Shown: piece by piece, positions 12,104-18,856 of the stretch
Numbering within the stretch: the first letter of the stretch is position 1
How the letters are laid out: every line of letters begins with the position of its first letter
From: a virus
DNA: 32,050 nt
Direction: 5' to 3' (one strand)
Virus record (IMG/VR): IMGVR_UViG_3300017971_000610
Coordinates: 1 to 32,050 of that record
The notes under the pieces: generated by a model
The model's input: the letters and a program-made list of their open reading frames with translations, nothing else
Told to the model about the DNA's origin: nothing
Databases searched by the model: none
Translations under genes and position numbers: made by a program

Positions 12104-14962
12104 TTACTCCGTATCTCGGCCGCGGAACTTCGCCGACTGCGAATCCCCGCCTGCGTAATCGAACACCGGCGAGCGCGCGTCGAGCGTGAAGGTCGTGCCG
12201 CGCGGGGTCAGGACCCAGCGGTTGTGGTTGCCGGTGATGAAGGCATGTGTGCCGGTGGCGACCAGCGGCACCGCGGTGTCGGTCTCGGTCGCTGCGCTGA
12301 TCGCGGCCTGGCCGGCCAGGATCACGGCGGCGTCTATTTCCAGCGCAGCGGCCAGCGCCTTGCGCAGCGCCGCATTCAGCGTGAGCGCGCTGTCGGTTTC
12401 GCCAGCGACCGCAAGCGCCAGCACGTCGGCAGCGGACAGCGTCACCGCGGTGTCGGTTTCGGTGGCGGCCTGCAGTTTGGTCTTGGTGGCAAGCGTCACC
12501 GCCTGGTCGACTTCGGCGGCGACACCCAGCGGCAGCGCCCCTGACGCCGGCAGCAGGATTTCTGCGGCGTCGACCTCGGCGGCGGCGGTGAGCGCAGCCG
12601 ACACGGCCGCCGACAGGGGCGCAGCGGTATCGGTCTCGGTGGCGGTCGCCAGCGATGCGGACAGGCTCGCCGACAGCGTCACAGCGCCATCGACCTCGGT
12701 GGCCGCCGTCAGTGCATCAATCACCTGCTCGACCAGCGCCACGGCCGCGTCGGTCTCGGTGGCCACTGCAAGGGAATCCACCAGGCTGGCCGACAGGGTC
12801 GCCCCGGCATCCGTTTCGGTGGCGGCGGTCAGTGCATCGATCACCTGCTCGACCAGCGCCACGGCCGCGTCGGTCTCGGTGGCCACTGCCAGGGAATCCA
12901 CCAGGCTGGCCGACAGGGTCACAGCCGCATCGGTCTCGGTGGCGGCGGTCAGCGGTGTCGCTGTGACCGCCTCGACCAGCGTCACCGCGCTGTCGGTCTC
13001 GGTCGCCGCCGTCAGCGGGTCGCCGCCGGCCCCTGCGCGCCAATCTGCGCCGATGCACCATTCGCTTCCGGCTGATGGCATTGCCTCGCCGTCGATGTCA
13101 TAGATTGGCGGAGTAAGATCACCCTCGTCGTAAAGGTTAAGGCCAGCATCGATCAGGGAAGAAGAGGCGGAAAGGTGATAGTCGCCTATTGCAGTGTTTT
13201 CGAAATCGGCGCTGGTGATCTCAAAAACATTATTTGCGCCCGTTGCCGCAAGGTTTGACGCGGCACTCGTTTTGTCCGTTGCATTGTTTTTATAGTAAGT
13301 CGTATTTGATGCGCCAGATGCAAAGTCGGTCGTGCAATTGTAGGCAATACAGTTAATTGCTGATCCTAGCCCCTCGTTTCCGTCTTCAAAACCAATATTG
13401 CAATCTACGGCAACGCAGTTATAAAACACTGACTCGCCTTGCGAGGCCCAGTTTCCGAAATTAAATCCAGTCTGACTTGCTGCTGTATTGCCGATAAACA
13501 AACATGAGACCGCATAACTATATTTTGCTCCAGTGGCATCGTCAGGATTTCCCAGAAGAAAACCAGCGAAATCATTGCTGTTTGCACTGGCATCAACAAA
13601 GCAGCGATCTATTAGTCTAACTATGTCCGATGTTCCGGAGAGAATCCACGTTGCGTTATGTGCCGGCTTAAAAGCTAGATTTTCAAATCGGGTAAAGTCT
13701 TGCTCGCAATCTATACCCTGCCAATTGTTATTGGATGTGAAAAAGAATCCAGATTCTACGTCAATTCCGTCGTGCTGATTCCCGGATGCAACATCAATCT
13801 TTATATAACATCGCTCGTCGGTCGTCCAACCGCCAATAACCCATGACTCACCTAGAGCCAAGCCACTAGCCCAATCATCGTAAAAACGTCCAATGGCAAT
13901 CTCGCCAACGGCGGTCAAATCTTTCTGTTCGCCCGACTCCCATGCGGTGTGGCTAGTGTAATCGCCAAGACTGGCGCGGATCGTCTTTACAACTTCAACC
14001 ACTCCGCGCGATGCGCCGATGGGCCAATGCTCAGTGCCGCCTGTGTCTTGGAATGAAAAGCCTTCGAGGTCGATGTAATCGCTTGCGGTTCCGAGATCGA
14101 TTCCAGCGTCATATAAACTCGCTGCTGTGCTGTCGATGCGATAGTCATCGCTTGCGGCGTTTAGGAATTCGTCACCAAGGTCGTAGATAGAATTAGAAAC
14201 GTCTGATTCAGTGTCATCAAACCCGCTTGTACCACTGCTAAAGCTCGTTGCGTTCGTGTCTACTTCGCAAGTTGCGTCTCTAGTTGCAGATAGCACTAAG
14301 TCTGCCGCCCAGTTGCCATACACGACGCAATTCTTTATATAAACCGTGTCTGAGTGACCTATAGAAAGAGCGTTTCCCCCCGGAGTGGATTTAGTTTGAA
14401 CAAGGGTGCAATTTTCAAAATACGCGCTCGGTGTATATGAAGATCCAGCCCATACACCTGCACCATTTGTGCATAAAAGAAGACTGCCATAAATTGTGAA
14501 AGTGTTTCTGTAATTGTAAATTAACCCCTTTGCTGAATTCGTCTGTGTGAGAATACAAGATTCTACTATTGTGTCGTTTTTGTTGCTTCGTATTGATAGT
14601 GCGTATGAGTTGGCCCCGCTCGCGACTTTGGATTCGATGCCACTTATCGTTACATTGTTGTTATTAGTTGTAAGCGGCTCATCATATCCGGTCTGCGTAT
14701 ATATCCGCGCGCCAGTTCCAGGTGTGCCATCGTGCTTTTCTCCATCCGCAGCACGGATAATAATTCTTCGCGTTGTGTCGGTTGTCCACGCGCCTAACTC
14801 ACAATTTTCTAGTAGCCCGTCGCCGCTCCAGTCGTTGTAAAGCTCGGCAACGGCGATCTCATCTGCGGTGACGAGATCGCGTTGTTGCGCAGCTTCCCAA
14901 GCCGACAGGGACGTATAGTCACCGCCAGACGAGCGAATAGAATGGACGACCTCGGTAGCCAT
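12104..14962 (-). CDS. Repeat-rich beta-helix tail fibre/appendage protein (952 aa)
   Basis: Residues 1 to about 315 and about 317-650 are two copies of the same layout. Each begins with a VV-x-(S/T)IR(S/A)S-x-GDYTS..AWE opening, followed by Asn/Cys/Gly-rich ladder strands typical of right-handed parallel beta-helices (pectate-lyase-like), and ends in an 'idaG' style cap. Residues about 655-910 hold 13 imperfect 20-residue repeats of type LTAATETDAAVTLSASLVD. A short C-terminal beta region follows (HNRWVLTPRGTTFTLDA). This architecture fits a receptor-binding fibre, possibly with glycan-depolymerising activity, but no catalytic motif was identified. The beta-helix DNA (about 13080-14960) is clearly lower in GC than its surroundings, suggesting transfer. 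An adaptor-like gene lies downstream. Confidence 0.7.
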   Translation of the reverse strand: MATEVVHSIRSSGGDYTSLSAWEAAQQRDLVTADEIAVAELYNDWSGDGLLENCELGAWTTDTTRRIIIRAADGEKHDGTPGTGARIYTQTGYDEPLTTNNNNVTISGIESKVASGANSYALSIRSNKNDTIVESCILTQTNSAKGLIYNYRNTFTIYGSLLLCTNGAGVWAGSSYTPSAYFENCTLVQTKSTPGGNALSIGHSDTVYIKNCVVYGNWAADLVLSATRDATCEVDTNATSFSSGTSGFDDTESDVSNSIYDLGDEFLNAASDDYRIDSTAASLYDAGIDLGTASDYIDLEGFSFQDTGGTEHWPIGASRGVVEVVKTIRASLGDYTSHTAWESGEQKDLTAVGEIAIGRFYDDWASGLALGESWVIGGWTTDERCYIKIDVASGNQHDGIDVESGFFFTSNNNWQGIDCEQDFTRFENLAFKPAHNATWILSGTSDIVRLIDRCFVDASANSNDFAGFLLGNPDDATGAKYSYAVSCLFIGNTAASQTGFNFGNWASQGESVFYNCVAVDCNIGFEDGNEGLGSAINCIAYNCTTDFASGASNTTYYKNNATDKTSAASNLAATGANNVFEITSADFENTAIGDYHLSASSSLIDAGLNLYDEGDLTPPIYDIDGEAMPSAGSEWCIGADWRAGAGGDPLTAATETDSAVTLVEAVTATPLTAATETDAAVTLSASLVDSLAVATETDAAVALVEQVIDALTAATETDAGATLSASLVDSLAVATETDAAVALVEQVIDALTAATEVDGAVTLSASLSASLATATETDTAAPLSAAVSAALTAAAEVDAAEILLPASGALPLGVAAEVDQAVTLATKTKLQAATETDTAVTLSAADVLALAVAGETDSALTLNAALRKALAAALEIDAAVILAGQAAISAATETDTAVPLVATGTHAFITGNHNRWVLTPRGTTFTLDARSPVFDYAGGDSQSAKFRGRDTE
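12255..13023 (-). repeat. 60-bp coding repeats inside the fibre gene
   Basis: Thirteen imperfect units of about 60 bp encode the ATETD-type 20-residue repeat. Two units form a longer, nearly identical 120-bp period: about 80 bp starting near 12720 recurs starting near 12840 with few differences. Such identity between neighbouring units points to recent duplication and makes copy-number change by recombination likely. Confidence 0.8.
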
Positions 14963-15282
14963 TAGCTGATGTCAATGGTTCCCGTCAGACCAAGGAAACT
15001 CGACAGCTTCTCATACAGCGAATATTCAATGGCATCCTGCACCAGTGTTCCGGGGTTGTTCGCCTGGATCTGGTCGGCGCGGGTGAATACGCTCGCAAAC
15101 TGTGCTTCCGGAACCGTAACCATCTGGTCGTTGAATAGCACGGTGAACGCGGTGCCGTTCCAGTTGCCTAGCTGGTAACTAACGTGCGCCTCGCTGCGCT
15201 CAAGGTCAACAGAATAGGTGCTGATGATCAGCGCGTTGACGGTTTTGGTCTCATCAACCGGGGTTGTGTAGTCAAATCGCAT
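14962..15282 (-). CDS. Hypothetical virion-associated protein (106 aa)
   Basis: It starts at the ATG at 15282, shared as TAATG-type overlap with the upstream stop, and ends at the fibre start. The protein reads as a beta-sheet N-terminal half (TVNALIISTYSVDLERSEAHVSY) and a helical C-terminal half (AIEYSLYEKLSSFLGL). There is no signal or membrane segment. The base composition is nearer the lower-GC fibre gene than the head genes, so it may have been acquired together with the fibre. No family was recognised. Confidence 0.55.
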   Translation of the reverse strand: MRFDYTTPVDETKTVNALIISTYSVDLERSEAHVSYQLGNWNGTAFTVLFNDQMVTVPEAQFASVFTRADQIQANNPGTLVQDAIEYSLYEKLSSFLGLTGTIDIS

Positions 15283-15653
15283 TAGTCTCTCCCGACTGGT
15301 TTTTGGGTGATAGTCGTATCGTCTGATTCAATCTTGTGCCAGCGTCGGCGTCGGCTTTGCCCGGGGCTGTACTTGTCGCCAGTCAGCAGCGCGCGCATCA
15401 GACGGGTGATGCGTATCATGCTTTTCGGGCTGTCGTCTTTCGGGGTGCGCGGCTCACCGTTTCGCAGGTATTGATAATCGCTCGCCGGTCCCGGCAGTGT
15501 GACCACGCGGAACGGCGCTTGCTGTTCCTTTGCGCTGTACTCGTGCGAATCCTCGGCTACATAAACCACATCGCCGGTTTTGTAAGCACCCTCGCGATCT
15601 TTCACCGGGTCTGGGTGGATGTTGTCGCGGTCGAATACCAATAATTTAGCCAT
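15282..15653 (-). CDS. Hypothetical protein (123 aa)
   Basis: The product begins MAKLLVFDRDNIHPDPVKD and contains GDVVYVAEDSHEYSAKE, which looks like a small beta-barrel. A Pro/Arg-rich middle and a basic C-terminus (SRRRRWHKIE) follow. It lies between the lysis-like cassette and the fibre-linked gene, overlapping both neighbours by a few bases. I do not recognise it. The opening is similar in flavour to small phage virion proteins encoded beside fibres, but that is only an impression. Confidence 0.55.
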   Translation of the reverse strand: MAKLLVFDRDNIHPDPVKDREGAYKTGDVVYVAEDSHEYSAKEQQAPFRVVTLPGPASDYQYLRNGEPRTPKDDSPKSMIRITRLMRALLTGDKYSPGQSRRRRWHKIESDDTTITQKPVGRD

Positions 15654-15903
15654 CAGTTTGCCCCGTTGGTTTCGGCAGCTTCGCGAGCGCGGCGCGGCGC
15701 CGCCCGATGATGCCGCCGATGATCTGATCGAGCTGTGCCAGAGCCTCGGCCTCGTCGATCTCGCCGGCCAGGATGCGCGCGCGCAGCGCGGCGATCAGCT
15801 CGCGGTCTTGCTTCTGCTGTGCACTCTGCGCCTGGTGGTCGTGATACGCGGTGAAGCCCAGCACCGCTAGGTCGAGCACGCGCAACAGTAAAGCGATCTG
15901 CAT
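15646..15903 (-). CDS. Small protein with N-terminal hydrophobic helix (85 aa)
   Basis: The start ATG at 15903 overlaps the previous stop as TGATG. Residues 2-18 (QIALLLRVLDLAVLGFT) form a hydrophobic or amphipathic helix, followed by a Gln/Ala/Glu-rich helical region and a basic, Pro-ending tail (RRRAALAKLPKPTGQTDG). The single-pass plus soluble-helix layout next to a putative lipoprotein gene could fit an inner-membrane spanin-like protein, but its length and separate-gene order are not decisive. It lies within the lysis-like cassette. Confidence 0.55.
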   Translation of the reverse strand: MQIALLLRVLDLAVLGFTAYHDHQAQSAQQKQDRELIAALRARILAGEIDEAEALAQLDQIIGGIIGRRRAALAKLPKPTGQTDG

Positions 15904-16289
15904 CAGGGTTCCCTCGCCAGATTCTGAATTAATGGGCGCACCGCAATATAGGCCTCAAGCGCGGAGCGCGACAGCGCCTCGGCGTGGCCGGTGGCGCCGG
16001 CGCGATACGCCGCCCAGGCGCGGTCCATGATCGCGCCGGCCTCGGTCAGGGCATCATAGAAGCGCGCATAGGCGGGCGCGTCGGTGCTGATCGTGCCGAG
16101 CGCGACGGCGCGGTGCAGCGCGTTGCTGGTCGTTACCAGCGCCGCCTCGGCGTCGCTCAGCACGTCAAACGTCGACGGCCGGGTCTCGGGCTGGCAGCCG
16201 ATCGACAGCACCAGCACCAGCACCAACCACCCAGACACCGCCCAGGCGGCCACCGCTGGCGACGTGCGCCGTTTTGTTGGCTCGGTCAT
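15903..16289 (-). CDS. Putative lipoprotein of the lysis cassette (128 aa)
   Basis: The start is the ATG at 16289-16287, overlapping the muramidase-like gene stop (ATGA). The N-terminus has a basic region (TKRRTS), then a strongly hydrophobic stretch (about residues 12-30, AAWAVSGWLVLVLVLSI) ending in GC at residues 31-32. That is a likely lipid-attachment cysteine, although Ser rather than Leu at -3 makes the lipobox imperfect. The rest is helical with many Ala residues. Coupling to the muramidase suggests an outer-membrane spanin-like or other lysis role. An unrelated periplasmic lipoprotein is the alternative. Confidence 0.6.
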   Translation of the reverse strand: MTEPTKRRTSPAVAAWAVSGWLVLVLVLSIGCQPETRPSTFDVLSDAEAALVTTSNALHRAVALGTISTDAPAYARFYDALTEAGAIMDRAWAAYRAGATGHAEALSRSALEAYIAVRPLIQNLAREP

Positions 16290-16954
16290 AGTCTCCCCCT
16301 CGCTTTGTCGTCGCGGCGCGCCCACAGCGCCACGCCGGCGCCGGCCAGGCCGATCACCAGCAGCACCACCGACGCGGCCTCGTTGCTGATCGTGCCCAGC
16401 ACCCCGGGCAGCAGCGCCGCGATCTCGCTCGGCACCCCGAGCGTGTCGGTCAGCACGCCGATCGCCGCCGTGATCGAGGTGGCGGCGGTGGCCGCGCCCT
16501 TGATCGTGCGCGATTTCGTCAGCGGCTTGTCCGGGGTCAGGCCGGCCAGGCGCAGGCCCTGCTCATAGATCGCATCGCTGTACCAGTATTCTGCGGCCGG
16601 CGGGCGGCCGTTCTCGAAGCGAAACATCGCGCGCAGAACCCGGTGCGCGGTGTCGTAGTCATAGAAGTCGATCGCCTCGTCGGCCTCGAAGCCCGACCAG
16701 ATCGCCACGCTGGCGACATAGGCCTCGGTCGGGTTGTTGTCCTCGGGCGGTGCCCAGCGCGCCAGTGCACCCGCAAGGGTATCGAGACCGTGGCGGGTCT
16801 GGTACACCTGCAGCAGCATCGCCGCCGCGCGGATACCGTGCGCCGCGTCCTTGAACACCGCGAAACCGTCGCGCTCCTCGACCAGGCCGCGCCAGGCGCT
16901 GCCGGCCTTGAGATTACCGGGGTTGTGGTTGCGGATGCCGCGCGGGGTGGTCAT
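16286..16954 (-). CDS. Muramidase-like virion/lysis protein with C-terminal membrane segment (222 aa)
   Basis: The start is the ATG at 16954-16952, overlapping the previous stop. The first 130 residues contain RGIRNHNPGNL, WRGL, FAVFKDAAHGIRAAAMLLQ and the WAPPEDNNPTEAYVASVA block. Together these are the hallmark of the phage family often annotated as 'structural protein P5' or putative endolysin. Catalytic residues are not assigned with certainty. After a Thr/Ala-rich linker (about 150-185), the C-terminus has a hydrophobic helix (SVVLLVIGLAGAGVALWA) and a basic end. A C-terminal membrane anchor on a cell-wall enzyme is unusual and suggests it is held at the inner membrane, or that enzyme and holin-like parts are fused. 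Confidence 0.7.
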   Translation of the reverse strand: MTTPRGIRNHNPGNLKAGSAWRGLVEERDGFAVFKDAAHGIRAAAMLLQVYQTRHGLDTLAGALARWAPPEDNNPTEAYVASVAIWSGFEADEAIDFYDYDTAHRVLRAMFRFENGRPPAAEYWYSDAIYEQGLRLAGLTPDKPLTKSRTIKGAATAATSITAAIGVLTDTLGVPSEIAALLPGVLGTISNEAASVVLLVIGLAGAGVALWARRDDKARGRL

Positions 16955-17460
16955 GGCTTGCAGGTCTCCAGGTTGAAGAAACAATCATGCGCGCGGATCA
17001 CCGCCGCGCGATCGAACCAATAGCCCATCTCCGACGCCTGCCAGCTCACCGCGACCAGCAGGCCCAACAGCGCCGAGACCGCGACCACGGCCGACGCCAC
17101 CCAGCGCGGCCATGGGAACACCCCGCGCATCAGGAACCACACCGCCGCCATGCCGAGCACCGACGCCGGCGCGTAGGACAGCATGCGAAACTGGCGCCAG
17201 CCCTCGTGGTAGAAGTCGGCGCTGTTGACGCTCGACAGCCACATCGTCGGCGACCAGTAGCCGACGCGCGCAAACAGAAACCAACCCAGCATCACCATGC
17301 CGGCCAGCCCCATCCGGGCCGCCGTGAACAGTTTGTCATAGCGCAAGGCCAGCTCGCGCGCGGCCATGACGCCAAACACGGTCCCGGCGATCGCCATCGA
17401 GGTGTTGGCGAACAGCGACACCGTGAAATTCCAGTCAATTGCCGTCGCGTGTTCGGTCAT
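16951..17460 (-). CDS. Multi-pass membrane protein of the lysis-like cassette (169 aa)
   Basis: The start is the ATG at 17460-17458 (MTEHATAIDWN), overlapping the previous gene by 26 nt; a longer upstream form would only read through that gene. Four hydrophobic segments are visible at about residues 14-34, 47-67, 92-111 and 117-140. The short tail (CFFNLETCKP) has two cysteines. The layout fits a small integral membrane protein. In context, with the muramidase-like gene directly downstream and coupled, a holin or holin-regulator role is plausible. No known holin family was recognised. Confidence 0.6.
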   Translation of the reverse strand: MTEHATAIDWNFTVSLFANTSMAIAGTVFGVMAARELALRYDKLFTAARMGLAGMVMLGWFLFARVGYWSPTMWLSSVNSADFYHEGWRQFRMLSYAPASVLGMAAVWFLMRGVFPWPRWVASAVVAVSALLGLLVAVSWQASEMGYWFDRAAVIRAHDCFFNLETCKP

Positions 17461-17659
17461 TCTTGTGGTTCCGTATTTTTTCGAACACCCGGTTGATCTT
17501 TGCGCTGCCATCGAGGCGCTGATGATGGGCGCGCAGCGCCTCGGTCTGCTCGTCGACCTCTTTCTGGAATCCCCGCAACTGCGCATAGAATTCCTGATCG
17601 GCATTCCCATCGCTAGGCCGCCCGATAATCGCATCCCAGATCGCGCGCAGCGCCTTCAT
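17435..17659 (-). CDS. Small helical protein (74 aa)
   Basis: The start is the ATG at 17659-17657 (MKALRAIWDAIIG), overlapping the stop of the upstream membrane-protein gene as TGATG. The product is mainly amphipathic helix with a coiled-coil-like centre (LRGFQKEVDEQTEALRAHHQRLD) and a basic, Asn/Asp-rich tail. No cysteines or membrane spans. It is embedded in the same operon segment as the lysis-like genes and could be a lysis regulator or small virion protein. No family recognised. Confidence 0.5.
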   Translation of the reverse strand: MKALRAIWDAIIGRPSDGNADQEFYAQLRGFQKEVDEQTEALRAHHQRLDGSAKINRVFEKIRNHKNDRTRDGN

Positions 17660-17898
17660 CAGTCGCCCCGCAGGCGCCCTTCTACGCGCTCCAGCACCGC
17701 CACCGCGCGCCCGACCAGGCGCTGCGCTTCCATGTGGTAGCTGTGCAGGCTGTCGATCAACTGCATCAGCGCCTGGCGATCCTCCTCGCGCTTGCGGTGC
17801 AGATAGATCACCGCGCGCGTCAGTCCAGCGGCGCCGGTGAATAACAACCCGATCACGCCGTACGGCCCCATCAGCGCCTGCAAGGTGGATTGATCCAC
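17659..17898 (-). CDS. Single-pass membrane protein with coiled coil (79 aa)
   Basis: The start is the ATG at 17898. Residues about 11-32 (GPYGVIGLLFTGAAGLTRAVIYL) form one membrane span. It is followed by a basic patch (HRKREED) and a long amphipathic helix rich in Leu, Gln and Arg to the end. The arrangement of N-terminal anchor plus helical cytoplasmic or periplasmic domain is frequent in small phage holin-type and spanin-type proteins. It is the first gene of the lysis-like group, 34 nt after the preceding virion gene. The exact role is unknown. Confidence 0.55.
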   Translation of the reverse strand: MDQSTLQALMGPYGVIGLLFTGAAGLTRAVIYLHRKREEDRQALMQLIDSLHSYHMEAQRLVGRAVAVLERVEGRLRGD

Positions 17899-17932
17899 GC
17901 ATACCCCCTCGCCCTCTGCGCGTTGGCGCGCG

Positions 17933-18400
17933 TTACTCGCCGGCGCTGAAGTAGTTGCCTGCCTGGATGATGATGTTCGAGCCGTCCGGGGTCTTGGCGA
18001 AGTCCGACAGCGTCATCGGAATCAGCGCCGAATCGGCCCCCGAGCCGGTCGCGTCATAGGCGATCACAATGTCGGTCCAGGCGTCGCCGGCCGAGATCGC
18101 GCCCATGTCGATTTCCTGCACCGCGCAGGTCTGCGCGTCGCCGGAGTCGTCGACCGTCGGCGCGTCAACATCAGCGTCGGTGAGATCGACCCGCGAGTAG
18201 CCGGTGTTGGTGACCTCGGCGACGTTGGCCAGCGCCAGCAGCGCGGCCACGGTGTCAGCGTCTTTCATCGCCGCGTCCTGATCGCCGCTAACACTCAGCG
18301 CAATCACCACCAGCTCGCTGGCGGCCGGGTCGTTGTCGTTAACGTTGCGGTGCAACTGCGCGACGCGGCCCTTTGCGATGTTGAAGGTAAAACTTGCCAT
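17933..18400 (-). CDS. Phage virion structural protein (155 aa)
   Basis: It begins MASFTFNIAKGRVAQLHRNV and continues through a Leu/Ala-rich helix with an 'ALLALANVAEVTNTGYSRVDLTDADVD' type block (split here for length: DTVAALLALANVAEV, then TNTGYSRVDLTDADV), ending in a beta segment with DGSNIIIQAGNYF. From memory this pattern matches a recurrent small structural protein encoded near capsid genes in many phages, but its precise role is not known. It starts just downstream of a strong terminator and upstream of the lysis-like group. The ATG follows GGAGAGTGTGAAAA, a good ribosome site. Confidence 0.65.
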   Translation of the reverse strand: MASFTFNIAKGRVAQLHRNVNDNDPAASELVVIALSVSGDQDAAMKDADTVAALLALANVAEVTNTGYSRVDLTDADVDAPTVDDSGDAQTCAVQEIDMGAISAGDAWTDIVIAYDATGSGADSALIPMTLSDFAKTPDGSNIIIQAGNYFSAGE

Positions 18401-18413
18401 TTTTCACACTCTC

Positions 18414-18444
18414 CAAAAAAAGCGCCCGGCATGACCGGGCGCTT
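18414..18444 (-). terminator. Rho-independent terminator between head genes
   Basis: On the minus strand, AAGCGCCCGG, a short TCATG-type loop and the complementary CCGGGCGCTT end in a run of T (A7 at 15-21 of 184xx on the plus strand). It lies between the DUF2190-like gene and the next virion gene, so it may lower downstream expression relative to capsid genes rather than stop it completely. Confidence 0.8.
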
Positions 18445-18469
18445 GTGGGTCACATTGCCACCGGCCCGA

Positions 18470-18823
18470 TTAACCCGCGGTGGCAGCGTCGGGCGTCAGC
18501 TTCACGTAGCCGACGGTGTCGGTGCTGCCCGCCGCCAAGGCGGCACGCCCGGCGTTTTCCACGTCGCCGGTGGTCGCGGTGAAGGTCTTATCCCAGCCCG
18601 CCGCGCTGGCGTCGTATCCAATCTTGTCACCGACCACCCAGGCCTCGCCGGCGACCTTGGTCACCTTGATCACGCCCTCGACCCGGATCGAGCCGGTGTC
18701 GCCACTGGCGATGTCGGCCACGGCGATGCCGACCATGCCGCCGGTGACCACGACGTCGCCCGAACTGATGTCCGAGCCTGCGACGATGTCCAGCACGTCG
18801 CCTTGCTGATGAAAGCTATCCAT
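18470..18823 (-). CDS. DUF2190-type capsid decoration protein (117 aa)
   Basis: The protein starts with MDSFHQQGDVLDIVAGSDI, then SGDVVVTGGMVGIAVADIASGDTG and EGVIKVTKVAGEAWVVGDKIGYD. These blocks, with 'G..v.v...d..sGdvV..g...GVa..di..Ge.g....G.f...K', fit the DUF2190 family of phage head decoration/cement proteins. Such proteins bind the outside of the head lattice. It is directly downstream of the major capsid fusion, the usual gene order, and is followed by a strong terminator. Confidence 0.75.
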   Translation of the reverse strand: MDSFHQQGDVLDIVAGSDISSGDVVVTGGMVGIAVADIASGDTGSIRVEGVIKVTKVAGEAWVVGDKIGYDASAAGWDKTFTATTGDVENAGRAALAAGSTDTVGYVKLTPDAATAG

Positions 18824-18856
18824 CCAATTTTCCTCATTGCTGTGCCTGGTTGCCTA

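Noticed and set aside
12255-13023. Regular repeats as a CRISPR array
   Set aside because: Repeats are contiguous and in frame with the fibre protein, with no unique spacers.
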